A stretch of DNA of 64,000 bases from Anaerolineales bacterium. Lineage in GTDB: Bacteria; Chloroflexota; Anaerolineae; 4572-78; J111. Shown piece after piece: positions 50,880-59,575 of this stretch (its first letter is position 1; each line of letters begins with the position of its first letter). Location of the stretch: positions 682,001 through 746,000 of the forward strand of contig JACKAU010000003.1 of the NCBI GenBank assembly GCA_020634855.1, in the 5' to 3' direction. A model generated the notes under the pieces. The model had not been told where the DNA came from and made no database searches. It was given only the letters and a program-made list of their open reading frames with translations. A program made the position numbers and the translations under genes.

Positions 50880-51575
50880 TTAGTTCGTGAGGGTTTCACC
50901 TCGGCGGATGGCGATCAGTTTTTTAGCGGTTTCGACGGCTACGGCGGCGTCGCGGCAGTAGGCATCGGCTTCTATGGCTTCGGCGAAGGCTTCGTTGAGC
51001 GGCGCACCGCCGACCATGACAATGATATCATTACGGATGCCTTCATCCTTGAGACGATCGATGACGACTTTCATATAGGGCATGGTCGTGGTCAACAGCG
51101 CCGACATGCCTAAAAGTTCCGGTTCATGTTCTTTGATGGCCTTGAGGTAGGCATCGGCGTCATTGTTGATGCCAATGTTAATCACTTCAAAGCCGGCGCC
51201 TTCCATCATCATAGCCACTAAATTTTTGCCGATATCGTGGATATCGCCTTTAACCGTACCGATGACCATCTTGCCGATAATCGGCGCGCCGGTTTCGGCC
51301 AGCAACGGACGCAGGATCGCCATGCCGGCTTTCATCGCATTAGCGGCCATCAACACTTCCGGCACAAATAAGATGCCGTCTCTGAAATCGATGCCAACAA
51401 TCTCCATACCCGCGACTAGTCCGTCGGTAAGCACGTGGTAGGGCGTAATACCCCGGCTTAAAGCTTCTTCAACTTCTTCGACTACTTCTTCCTGGTAACC
51501 GTCATACAAATCATCCCACATCTGCTCATAAAGCTCTTCGAGAGACAATTCAGTTAAAATTACTTCATCCGCCAT
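50880..51575 (-). CDS. Corrinoid (B12-binding) methyltransferase partner protein
   Basis: A 231-residue corrinoid protein of the MtbC/MttC/MtgC type. A helical cap (LVAGMEIVGIDFRDGILFVP, LMAANAMKAGM) precedes the B12 domain, with lower axial ligand motif GDIHDIGKN (DxHxxG, ~residue 110) and the cofactor-contacting GMSALLTTTMPYM and MVGGAPLNEAF. It carries a methyl group from an MttB-type enzyme to a downstream methyltransferase. The only MttB-family gene in the window lies at 2743-4293, so the two may cooperate although not linked. No reactivase (RamA) is seen. Confidence 0.93.
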   Translation of the reverse strand: MADEVILTELSLEELYEQMWDDLYDGYQEEVVEEVEEALSRGITPYHVLTDGLVAGMEIVGIDFRDGILFVPEVLMAANAMKAGMAILRPLLAETGAPIIGKMVIGTVKGDIHDIGKNLVAMMMEGAGFEVINIGINNDADAYLKAIKEHEPELLGMSALLTTTMPYMKVVIDRLKDEGIRNDIIVMVGGAPLNEAFAEAIEADAYCRDAAVAVETAKKLIAIRRGETLTN

Positions 51576-51682
51576 TTCTTTTTCTCCATCAAAGTTTTAG
51601 TTAGAAGCAACACGTCGCCTTTGAGCCGCCCCCCCATTTGTTTGTATTATAAATTATTTTACGGTTAAATGATAAAATCAAT

Positions 51683-52714
51683 TTACGCTTCTTGACCAAT
51701 CATCAATCGTCGCGATTCGTCGGCCGCCTCATCCTGGGGATTGAGGGCCAGATAACGCTGCCAAAAGTCGTTGACAATCGCTACCGGATCACATTTGACT
51801 CCTTGCTGAGCAAAATAGTCGCAAACGCGGATGATATCTCGTTCCAGAATAAAACGCGCTTTCGGATTGGTTTGGCTGTTAGTGACCTGAGGGAAATCAA
51901 TAATGGTGATTTGGCCATCCCAGTAAAGGATATTGTAAGCCGATAAATCGCCATGAATCAACTGATGTTGCAGCATTAGGTCGATATTGCGGAGCACTTC
52001 CGCAAACAGCGATTGGGCCAAACCGGGTTCCAGGCTAATTTCGTTCAAGGTGGGGGCGGCCAGTTGGGCGTCGCCGACAAACTGCATCAGGATAGCATTA
52101 TCACCGGCGGCCAGGGGTTGCGGGACAGCGCCGCCGGCCTCGAATAAAACTTGCAGGGTGGTATACTCATACATCAGCCAGGAGGTGTGTTCAACTTTGG
52201 CCCCAAATTCTGTTTTCTTCCCCATAGCTCGCATGATGCGGTGATCGGTGGTTTTTACGACCCGCCCTTCCGAGGTCAGCGTCGAGCGCCCTTCGCGGTA
52301 CATTTTATCGTTACGGAGGTTACGAAATTGACGAGGGCGGTACACTTTGACCGCCAGCAGCGCTTGCCCGGTACCCGGATGACCTTGACAACGGTAGACG
52401 CTGGCCTCTTTACCCCCTTTGACCTGAGTCAACACGTCGGTAATCAACTCTTCGTCATAGAAAGGTCGGATCGAATCAAGCAGCCAGCCGGCCTCGTAGC
52501 GAGCCGGTTGGTAGGTCGGCGAGAAGTCGCCTTCTATCGTGGTTGTATCGGCAATTTCGGCAATGATCTGGTTTTTGGTGCGTTTGGGTTTATACTTGAC
52601 TTTAGCTTTGCGCTTGCGCCGGGCCTGACGATCATTTCTTAAAGGATCAAACCGGTCGGCGTACTGCTCATACTTGTCCAAATCGTCTTCTGAAAGATAG
52701 TTGGCGTTAGACAA
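51683..52714 (-). CDS. RIO1-family serine kinase
   Basis: A 343-residue RIO kinase. ELITDVLTQVKGGKEASVYR is the nucleotide loop, LLAVKVYRPRQFRNL contains the Lys, and LIHGDLSAYNILYWDGQITIIDFPQV the catalytic loop (Asp in HGDLSAYN) and metal-binding IDFPQ. The N-terminal ~65 residues are highly basic (RQARRKRKAKVKYKPKRTKN). RIO1 is best known from archaea and eukaryotes in ribosome biogenesis; bacterial members exist with unknown roles. TTG 52714 with GAGAGGA upstream is preferred over TTG 52732. It lies upstream of the corrinoid protein gene on the same strand. Confidence 0.9.
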   Translation of the reverse strand: MSNANYLSEDDLDKYEQYADRFDPLRNDRQARRKRKAKVKYKPKRTKNQIIAEIADTTTIEGDFSPTYQPARYEAGWLLDSIRPFYDEELITDVLTQVKGGKEASVYRCQGHPGTGQALLAVKVYRPRQFRNLRNDKMYREGRSTLTSEGRVVKTTDHRIMRAMGKKTEFGAKVEHTSWLMYEYTTLQVLFEAGGAVPQPLAAGDNAILMQFVGDAQLAAPTLNEISLEPGLAQSLFAEVLRNIDLMLQHQLIHGDLSAYNILYWDGQITIIDFPQVTNSQTNPKARFILERDIIRVCDYFAQQGVKCDPVAIVNDFWQRYLALNPQDEAADESRRLMIGQEA

Positions 52715-53175
52715 TGTCTTGTCCTCTCTCAAAAAATGTCGCTACTTAGAGCTGGGGCTAGATGTTTTTTTAATTTGAATTTGATTGAATTGAGGGCTTT
52801 GAACGGCAAGTGAGAATCAAAATGACCACTGGGGAGAAATGGGACCGTGGCCATGAAATAAACTAATATATTCATTATTATAAATATTGCTTCTAAAGTA
52901 GCCTCACTGCTGTCCGACATGGTTGAGCAATCTATGGGAAAATGATTTAATTATGAAACTCTTGGAATATTACTTTTGAATAGCGGCCGTCTGTTCAATA
53001 AGAAAGAGGAAACAACCGGACAAGTATTAACATTTAACACCAGGCATCTTGTGTCTCTCTTTAATCATGTGTACCATGATAGCAGAGGCTAGTCTAACAT
53101 AATTTCCAGAGTGGGTCAAGTAAAACGCATATAGTCAATTCAATGAATTGGCTGGGAATAGTTCTGGAGACAAAG
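52715..53175. other. Divergent intergenic stretch
   Basis: About 460 bp with no supported gene. Short frames have no ribosome-binding site or family features. No repeat of the families seen elsewhere in the window. Confidence 0.4.
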
Positions 53176-53769
53176 ATGATGAATCCTGATCATTTTTACC
53201 AGCAAATTGCTAAACTGGCGGCCTTATCTCCTTATGATCGCTACGCACGTTTGGGGCGATTTCACACCGATCTGGTGCTGCGGTATTTGGATGTCATTCG
53301 TCCTTTGGATGCTGAAGAAGCCGGCGAGGTGAGTTCAAGCGGGCGGCCGATCAGCCAGATTATCGCTGAGGTGGCTGAATGGGAACGCTTCACTATTGCG
53401 GCCGCCGGGGAGATAATTTGCGGCGTTCAATGGCCACAGATGATGAATTTGGCCGGTTATTTGGACAGCGAGGGGCAGCCACGCTGTTTTGATAGTGTCG
53501 ATAACTTTAAGAGTTATCTGCAAAAGAAATATCTTTCAAGTTCCTGGGCTGAGATTCGAGATTTGGCGCTGCATACCGCTACAGCCTTACACACGCTCTT
53601 TACGCAACCAACCCTGTTATCACCTGACACGCTGCAAAAGACAAGAAAGCACGAGTGGTTATTGCCCAATGGTTTGAAGGTAACTTTACCCGTGGGTTGG
53701 TATTTATGGATGACCACCATTGAACGGGAAGCCACTACGTACGCCACGGAGTTGAATTGGCTCAAGTAA
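53176..53769 (+). CDS. Hypothetical protein, possibly DinB/DfsB-like four-helix bundle
   Basis: A 197-residue protein, mostly helical. The section RPISQIIAEVAEWERFTIAA resembles the second helix of DinB/DfsB-type bundles, followed by MNLAGYLDSEGQPRC and HTATALHTLFTQ, with a C-terminal WYLWMTTIEREATTYA. ATG 53176 is chosen because CTGGAG lies 7 nt upstream; the frame opens at 53143. Family assignment is weak. The small membrane protein gene follows by 11 nt. Confidence 0.55.
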   Translation: MMNPDHFYQQIAKLAALSPYDRYARLGRFHTDLVLRYLDVIRPLDAEEAGEVSSSGRPISQIIAEVAEWERFTIAAAGEIICGVQWPQMMNLAGYLDSEGQPRCFDSVDNFKSYLQKKYLSSSWAEIRDLALHTATALHTLFTQPTLLSPDTLQKTRKHEWLLPNGLKVTLPVGWYLWMTTIEREATTYATELNWLK

Positions 53770-53780
53770 GATAAAAAGTT

Positions 53781-54056
53781 ATGTTTGTACTCGATTGGGA
53801 AATAGTATATATTCTGAGTGGTACAGCGGCCGGAATTGCTACAATTCTGATTTTGAGCTACCTTATTCGTCAGGATTGGCCACGATCTAAGGGAGTCGAT
53901 ATAATTGTGTGGGCCACTGTAGGAGCAATTGCCGGCGCGATTGTGGGCTTGGCCGATGACGACATTAAACAGCCAACGGCCATGATTATGGGCGCGGTTT
54001 GGGGCGGGTTGATCGCCCTGGTGCAAACGTTCGGCTGGTCATTGCGCAACAAGTAA
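53781..54056 (+). CDS. Small membrane protein (91 aa)
   Basis: A 91-residue protein with an N-terminal TM helix (EIVYILSGTAAGIATILILS) and two further Gly/Ala-rich segments (ATVGAIAGAIVGLADD, MIMGAVWGGLIALVQTFGW). It follows the previous gene by 11 nt and is likely co-transcribed. Family not recognised. Its stop codon abuts copy 3 of the 180-bp repeat. Confidence 0.6.
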   Translation: MFVLDWEIVYILSGTAAGIATILILSYLIRQDWPRSKGVDIIVWATVGAIAGAIVGLADDDIKQPTAMIMGAVWGGLIALVQTFGWSLRNK

Positions 54057-54057
54057 G

Positions 54058-54237
54058 TTCAGTCGATCACGATTTCAGTACCTGATGAGATATGATAGAA
54101 TACAGATGACACGGATCATACCGATTTTCACGGATAAAGCTTGTTTTATTTTAAGAAAATCCGTGTTCATCCGGGCGATCGGTACGATCTGCGTTCAATT
54201 TACCTGCTTTTATGTAAAACTATGATCTACTGAAATT
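54058..54237. repeat. 180-bp interspersed repeat, copy 3
   Basis: Full-length copy: left terminus TTCAGTCGATCACGATTTC, right terminus AACTATGATCTACTGAA plus ATT. Same ACGGAT-rich inner arms as copies 1 and 2. It begins 2 bp after a stop codon. Confidence 0.85.
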
Positions 54238-54356
54238 CGGTAGCCCCCAATAATTTTAACACGGAGTTGACCATCCGTGCGAGCAGTCTGTCATCGTCCA
54301 AATAAAGTTTCTTTCTGAGCGAAACTTAACTCAACGAGGAGAAAGGGATTATTATC

Positions 54357-54767
54357 ATGTCCAATGTATGTGATCGATCAACTAAATGCTTAAATTTTTG
54401 GCTAAAGGAGCGCCCGGAATGTAATGAATGTGGTGTTTTGATCACGATGAACCACTTTCACAACACGTCGAACCATTACCGCATTTGTCATACCTGCTTT
54501 GAGCAAAATTTAGCGGCTATCGTCGCCGGTACTTACCGACCCACGAACCTGATTGAGAACGAAGTTAGAGCTTGTCTCAATTATGATAAATGTTTTTCAG
54601 AGACGCCCTACGGCATGTTTACGCCTAAAATTTGTGATGTATGCCAGGCCCTTTACCCGCCTGAGCATTACCACGATATAACCAAAAATATTCGCATTTG
54701 TTTAAACTGTTATCAGGCCCAATCCAGCGGTTCGACGATCCATCAACCGGATAAAAACTCAGAGTAG
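54357..54767 (+). CDS. Multi-CxxC zinc-binding protein
   Basis: A 136-residue cysteine-rich protein with two similar halves. The first has CNECGVLITMNHFHNTSNHY and ICHTC, the second KICDVCQALYPPEHYHDITK and ICLNC. Each half should bind one Zn by four Cys in a ribbon/treble-clef arrangement. GAGGAGAAAGG lies upstream of the ATG. The histidine phosphatase gene starts 9 nt after its stop, so they are probably one operon. Role unknown. Confidence 0.65.
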   Translation: MSNVCDRSTKCLNFWLKERPECNECGVLITMNHFHNTSNHYRICHTCFEQNLAAIVAGTYRPTNLIENEVRACLNYDKCFSETPYGMFTPKICDVCQALYPPEHYHDITKNIRICLNCYQAQSSGSTIHQPDKNSE

Positions 54768-54776
54768 AGGATAACC

Positions 54777-55529
54777 ATGAGCAAATATATCTGGTTAATT
54801 AGACATGGCGAATCTGAGGGAAATCTCGAGGGGCGCATTCAGGGTTGGCAAGATTTCCCGCTAACCAATCGAGGCCGGCGCCAAGCGGCGCGGCTGGCCG
54901 AGCGGCTGGCCGAGGAAAATGCTATTCAAGAGGTCATCACCAGTCCGCTGGCGCGAGCCGCCACCACGGCCGAGATCATCGGTGCGGTTTTGGGCCTGCC
55001 CATCCGGTATGATGATCGGCTTAAAGAGTACAATTTTGGCCCAATTGAGGGGCTAACCAAGGCCGAAATCAAGGAGCAATTTCCGTTGGTCTGGGCGGCC
55101 TGGCAGCTAAATGAGTTTTGGGAGCCTCTACCCGGCGAGGAAGGCGAGCGTACCTTTGAACAGCGCATCCGAGCGGCGATGACGGATATCATCAACAGCC
55201 TAGCTGAAGAAGCCGCTGTAGCGGTAGTAATGCACGGCGGGGCGATGAATACGTGCGTTCGTTCCTGGCTGGGTATCAACGAGCGTGGCTGGCGCACATT
55301 TGCCTTTGACAATGCCTCGGTAAACTTGGTTCAGCTCCAGGCCAAAGTCTTGTCGGGATTAGACGATGACTCGGAACAGGAAGCGTTTCGCATGCTAGGG
55401 TTTGTCGAGCAAGGGGACCAGGTTGAGTATAATTACCGCATGGTATTGCTCAATGATACTTCTCATCTGGGCGGACTTATGGGCAGCCGGCCGGCCTGGT
55501 TCAGTGGTCCCCGGTCGTCGAAAACTTGA
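54777..55529 (+). CDS. Histidine phosphatase family protein (phosphoglycerate mutase-like)
   Basis: A 250-residue enzyme of the histidine phosphatase superfamily. The phospho-His motif is WLIRHGESEGNLEGRIQG, followed by FPLTNRGRRQAARLAERL, the second Arg in ITSPLARAATTAEII, and the C-terminal catalytic His in VVMHGGAMNTCV. It resembles GpmB/CobC/PhoE-type phosphatases more than glycolytic mutase. The substrate cannot be determined. It precedes the PhnD-like gene by 33 nt. Confidence 0.88.
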   Translation: MSKYIWLIRHGESEGNLEGRIQGWQDFPLTNRGRRQAARLAERLAEENAIQEVITSPLARAATTAEIIGAVLGLPIRYDDRLKEYNFGPIEGLTKAEIKEQFPLVWAAWQLNEFWEPLPGEEGERTFEQRIRAAMTDIINSLAEEAAVAVVMHGGAMNTCVRSWLGINERGWRTFAFDNASVNLVQLQAKVLSGLDDDSEQEAFRMLGFVEQGDQVEYNYRMVLLNDTSHLGGLMGSRPAWFSGPRSSKT

Positions 55530-55562
55530 CCAAAAATTAATCAGGGAGGATAAAACGTTCAA

Positions 55563-56354
55563 TTGATTAAACTTACCTCGTTTCAAGCATCCAACGCCGA
55601 TCCGGTTTGCCGGGCGATTGTCGATCATATTGCGCAGCAGCTTGACATTCAGATTATGTTTGTCAATGACATTTCCTACAGCGAACGACATCGGCAATTT
55701 GATGCCGGTGAAATCTCCGGCGGTTGGATCTGCGGTTTGCCTTATGTTCAAAAAGTTGATACCCAGCAGGCTAAACTTGATCTTTTAGGCGCGCCGGTCA
55801 TGCAAAAACCACGCTATCGTAATCAACCGGTCTATTATTCAGATGTTGTGGTTCACCGAGAAAGCAGTTTCTATACGTTTGCCGATCTCCAAGGCGCCTC
55901 TTGGGCCTTCAACGAGGTTGGCTCGCAATCGGGTTACAACATCACGCGCTATCACCTGGCTAATTTAGGGTTTACTTCGGGCTATTTTAGCCAGGCTATC
56001 CCATCGGGGGCGCACCAAACGTCGCTCAACATGGTGCTTGATAAAAAGGTCGATGCCTCGGCCATCGATAGTACGGTGTTGGAGACCGAGGTGATTCTCC
56101 ATCCGGAGATCAGTCGAGACCTACGAATCGTGGAGCGCCTAGGACCTAGCCCGATGCCTCCTTGGGTTATCTCCAAAGCCGTCCATGAGGATATCCGCGA
56201 TGCCATTAAAGAAACGATACTATCTATGCACTTGATACCGATTGGTCAGGCGATTCTGGCCGGCGGCCAAATCAAACGAATAGCTCAGGTGTATGACCAA
56301 GATTACGATCTCATCCGCCAAATGACCCAGGTAGCCGCATCGGTGACATTGTAG
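55563..56354 (+). CDS. PhnD-like periplasmic-binding-fold protein without signal peptide
   Basis: A 263-residue protein of the phosphate/phosphonate-binding (PhnD/THI5-like) fold. SGGWICGLPYVQKVD and VVVHRESSFYTFADLQGASW, then NEVGSQSGYNITRYHLA and DASAIDSTVLETEVILHPEI fit the family. The predicted start is TTG 55563 with GGGAGG about 13 nt upstream, and no export signal is encoded, so it may be a cytoplasmic sensor or use a different start. No permease or ATPase lies beside it. It is followed by a bidirectional terminator. Confidence 0.75.
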   Translation: MIKLTSFQASNADPVCRAIVDHIAQQLDIQIMFVNDISYSERHRQFDAGEISGGWICGLPYVQKVDTQQAKLDLLGAPVMQKPRYRNQPVYYSDVVVHRESSFYTFADLQGASWAFNEVGSQSGYNITRYHLANLGFTSGYFSQAIPSGAHQTSLNMVLDKKVDASAIDSTVLETEVILHPEISRDLRIVERLGPSPMPPWVISKAVHEDIRDAIKETILSMHLIPIGQAILAGGQIKRIAQVYDQDYDLIRQMTQVAASVTL

Positions 56355-56384
56355 CCAGAAAACCACAGTAATTTTGAGTAAAAC

Positions 56385-56416
56385 AAAAAAGCTGGGGAAA
56401 TCTCCCCAGCTTTTTT
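56385..56416. terminator. Bidirectional intrinsic terminator
   Basis: AAAAAAGCTGGGGA (56385-56398), AATC loop, TCCCCAGCTTTTTT (56403-56416). Serves the convergent PhnD-like and isocitrate lyase genes. Confidence 0.9.
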
Positions 56417-56435
56417 AGGTTAAACGGTACAATAA

Positions 56436-57737
56436 TTAAGCCGGCATCGCCGCCTGTTCTTCAAACTGCGCTTCTTCGGTTGATCCGGTCAACGCGGTGG
56501 TGGATGACGCGCCAGCGGTAATGGCGTCTTTGACCATATCAAAGTAGCCGGTGCCCACTTCACGCTGGTGTTTGACGGCCGTGTAGCCGATGGCTTCGCT
56601 GTCAAACTCTTTCTTTTGCAGTTCCACGTAAGCCGACATCCCCAGATCACGATAACCGGTGGCCAGTTCAAACATAGACATATTCAAGGCATGGAACCCG
56701 GCCAGGGTGATGAATTGGAATTTGTAGCCCATCGCCCCCAGTTCCCGCTGGAACTTGGCAATGGTCGCTTCATCCAGGTGACGGCTCCAGTTAAACGATG
56801 GCGAGCAGTTGTAAGCCAGCATCTTGCCGGGGAACTGCGCGTGGATAGCATCGGCAAACTTACGGGCATCCTCCAAATTGGGGGTTGACGTTTCACACCA
56901 GATCAGATCGGCGTAAGGCGCATATGAGAGGCCGCGAGCAATGGCCGCATCCAACCCAGCCTTAACATTGAAGAACCCTTCAGAGGTTCGTTCACCATGA
57001 ATGAACGGCTGATCACGGGGATCAACATCACTGGTCAAAAGTTTGGCGCTATCGGCATCGGTTCGGGCCACCAGCAGGGTGGGGACGCCCATGATGTCGG
57101 AGGCCAAGCGAGCGGCGTTGAGAATGGTGATAAATTGGCTGGTGGGGACCAAAACTTTGCCGCCCATATGGCCGCATTTCTTTTCTGAGGCTAACTGGTC
57201 TTCGAAGTGAACCCCGGAGGCTCCGGCTTCGATCATTGCTTTCATCAGTTCAAAGGCATTGAGGGGGCCGCCAAAGCCGGCTTCGGCATCGGCCACAATG
57301 GGGGCAAACCAATAGGTATCATCTTTACCTTCAGAATGGTGAATTTGATCGGCACGCTGCAGAGTTTGGTTAATTCGCTTCACCAGTTGCGGCGCGCTGT
57401 TGGCCGGGTAGAGGCTTTGATCGGGGTACATTTGGCCGGCCACGTTGGCGTCAGCGGCCACTTGCCAACCGCTGAGGTAGATGGCTTTTAAGCCGGCTTT
57501 GACCATTTGCATGGCCTGGTTTCCGGTCAGCGCTCCGAGAGCATTGACATAATCTTCTGAATGAAGCAGTTCCCACAGACGCCCCGCCCCCAACTGCGCC
57601 AACGAATATTCAATTTGAACCGAGCCACGTAGATTGACGACATCTTCGGCGCTGTAAGTGCGTTCAATACCTTGCCAACGCGGCTCGGTAGCCCAGGCTT
57701 CTTCAAGCATTTTAATTTGTTGTTGTCTATCGGTCAT
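56436..57737 (-). CDS. aceA: Isocitrate lyase
   Basis: A 433-residue isocitrate lyase, splitting isocitrate into glyoxylate and succinate. The signature EKKCGHMGGK with the catalytic Cys is at ~residue 187, FAPIVADAEAGFGGPLNAFE and LLVARTDADSAKLL hold Mg-binding residues, and LAYNCSPSFNWSRHL the substrate loop. ATG 57737 is preferred over the in-frame upstream start (57806) because GGGGGT precedes it and MTDRQQQIKMLEEAW begins the fold. It enables growth on acetate or fatty acids. No malate synthase is in the window. The divergent neighbour is a probable dedicated regulator. Confidence 0.97.
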   Translation of the reverse strand: MTDRQQQIKMLEEAWATEPRWQGIERTYSAEDVVNLRGSVQIEYSLAQLGAGRLWELLHSEDYVNALGALTGNQAMQMVKAGLKAIYLSGWQVAADANVAGQMYPDQSLYPANSAPQLVKRINQTLQRADQIHHSEGKDDTYWFAPIVADAEAGFGGPLNAFELMKAMIEAGASGVHFEDQLASEKKCGHMGGKVLVPTSQFITILNAARLASDIMGVPTLLVARTDADSAKLLTSDVDPRDQPFIHGERTSEGFFNVKAGLDAAIARGLSYAPYADLIWCETSTPNLEDARKFADAIHAQFPGKMLAYNCSPSFNWSRHLDEATIAKFQRELGAMGYKFQFITLAGFHALNMSMFELATGYRDLGMSAYVELQKKEFDSEAIGYTAVKHQREVGTGYFDMVKDAITAGASSTTALTGSTEEAQFEEQAAMPA

Positions 57738-57868
57738 GTGATTACCCCCATGTAGATTTAATCTATTAATAAAAAACTTAGCTGGACCGTTATTTAGCCC
57801 ATCCAAATGTTAATACCTGACTTTTTCGCCGTTGGAAAATTCACATTTCCTTATCGACTTTATTGTGC

Positions 57869-57874
57869 TATAAT
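57869..57874 (+). promoter_or_regulatory. Candidate -10 element for the ScfR-type regulator gene
   Basis: TATAAT at 57869-57874, with only a weak -35 (TTTCCT, 57846-57851) at 17-bp distance. Transcription would start near 57881, so the palindrome at 57915 would lie in the leader. Confidence 0.35.
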
Positions 57875-57914
57875 GACGCTAGTAAAATATAGCTAATTGA
57901 GAAAAATTGCTATC

Positions 57915-57928
57915 AGCGAATTTTCGCT
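57915..57928. promoter_or_regulatory. Palindrome AGCGAATTTTCGCT (candidate ScfR/RamB operator)
   Basis: A perfect 6-2-6 inverted repeat in the divergent region between isocitrate lyase and the RamB/ScfR-type regulator. The position suits autoregulation. Binding by that regulator is inferred from location only. Confidence 0.4.
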
Positions 57929-58020
57929 AATATTAACACAAAAAGAGATGCTTGTCAAGCATGTTGTTAAGAATATTTACCATAGGGCCACGGTAAATCC
58001 GCCCAAGAATAGGCTAATCA

Positions 58021-59466
58021 ATGAAAACAGAGCTGATCAACATTATTTTTGGAATGAAAATTCGCCAATCCCGGATTGAAGCCAACTTGAGCTTGTCCGA
58101 ATTTGCTAACCGCTGTGATTTGTCTCCATCGTATATTACAGAAATTGAAAAAGGGCGCAAATATCCTAAAAACGACAAAATCATGAAGATGGCTGATGTG
58201 TTGGATCAGGATTATGATAATTTGGTGTCCATCAAGCTCTCACCGTCTCTAACCCATTTAGAAACAATCCTTTCTTCCCCTATTTTGGGGGAGTTCCCTT
58301 TTGAAGAGTTTGGGTTAGACACCAATAGCGTCGTTAGCATCTTTACCCGGATTCCGGATAAAGCCAGTGCGTTGGCCCACGCCATTTTAGAAATTGTCCG
58401 CCAGCACAATATCAAGGAAGAACACTTTTTACGCGCCGCCTTGCGGTCATATCAAGAATTACACGAAAACTATTTTCAAGATATAGAAGATGCCGCCGAT
58501 CGCTTTGCTAACCAGTATGCTCTGGATATCACGCCGCCGTTGCAACAGAGCCGGCTGGAAGAAATTATCTGTCAAAAATTCGGCTATGAGTTAAATAACA
58601 CCGAACTGGTGAACCAACCCCTCCTGTCAACCTACCGCTCAGTTTTTATCGACGGCAGAAGGCCCAAACTGCTACTTAATGCCGCTTTGCGCCCTAGCCA
58701 AATCAAATTTCTCCTGGCTCGCGAACTAGGTTATCAATACTTAAAGCTTGAGGAGCGAGGCAACACCTCGGCTCCGGATCGGGTTGAGTCGTTTCAGCAA
58801 GTCCTCAATGATTTCAAAGCGTCTTATTTTGCCGGCGGGCTGTTGATGCCCCGAACCGCAATTCTGGCCGACATCCGGACCTGCTTTGCGCGCGAAAGCT
58901 GGAGCGATGAACCTCTGCTTCAGATGCTTGACAAATATGATGTCTCGCCGGAAATGCTTTTTTACCGTCTGAGCGAACTCATCCCTCAATTTTGTGGCGT
59001 TCGATTGCACTTTTTACGCTTTAATGGGACTAACAACGTCTATAAACTGGTTAAACATTTGAACATGAGCACCTGGCTGCTGCCGCAGAGTAATGAAGTT
59101 AGTGAGCAAGTTTACGACCATCTATTGGGTGTCTGCCTGCTCAAAGAGATGGCCACAGCAACAGCGGCCGAGCAATTTTACAACCGGCCTTTGGTCGGCG
59201 TCCAAATAGATAATTTCATCCATTCCCACGAGCGCATTCTATCGTTCGGTCTGGCGCGCCCTCTGGCCTTGTCGCCTGAAATTGGCAGCAGCGTTACCAT
59301 TGGTTTTCGAATAACACCGGAATTAAAGAATACGGTTCATTTTGTAGATGATCCGGCCATTCCGGTAACCATCGTTAATGACGAACCGGCGATTTCAACC
59401 GCCGAAAAAGAAAAAATCGGGCGTGAAGCAGCGCTTAATCAACTCGTTGCCAAAATGAAAACCTAA
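58021..59466 (+). CDS. ScfR/RamB-type XRE transcriptional regulator
   Basis: A 481-residue regulator with an N-terminal XRE helix-turn-helix (~10-65: SRIEANLSLSEFANRCDLSP then YITEIEKGRKYPKND). A central ImmA/IrrE-like domain follows, in which the HExxH metal site is replaced by LLARELGYQYL, and then the ScfR/DUF2083 C-terminal domain. Known relatives (RamB, MccR/PccR type) sense short-chain acyl-CoA metabolism and control aceA or propionate genes. Its divergent position to isocitrate lyase supports such a role here. The loss of the metal ligands is normal for this branch. Confidence 0.88.
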   Translation: MKTELINIIFGMKIRQSRIEANLSLSEFANRCDLSPSYITEIEKGRKYPKNDKIMKMADVLDQDYDNLVSIKLSPSLTHLETILSSPILGEFPFEEFGLDTNSVVSIFTRIPDKASALAHAILEIVRQHNIKEEHFLRAALRSYQELHENYFQDIEDAADRFANQYALDITPPLQQSRLEEIICQKFGYELNNTELVNQPLLSTYRSVFIDGRRPKLLLNAALRPSQIKFLLARELGYQYLKLEERGNTSAPDRVESFQQVLNDFKASYFAGGLLMPRTAILADIRTCFARESWSDEPLLQMLDKYDVSPEMLFYRLSELIPQFCGVRLHFLRFNGTNNVYKLVKHLNMSTWLLPQSNEVSEQVYDHLLGVCLLKEMATATAAEQFYNRPLVGVQIDNFIHSHERILSFGLARPLALSPEIGSSVTIGFRITPELKNTVHFVDDPAIPVTIVNDEPAISTAEKEKIGREAALNQLVAKMKT

Positions 59467-59575
59467 TCAACTCTTAGTACCTATTCACTAGAAAATTGAT
59501 ATAGCCTTTGTGTCCAGGACAATGATATAATAGGTATGGATTGTTAATTGATCGATCCGGCCAGGAGTTAATTTA

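Noticed and set aside
52729..52920. Small minus-strand gene upstream of RIO1
   Set aside because: 63 residues with no ribosome-binding site, no family similarity and biased composition.
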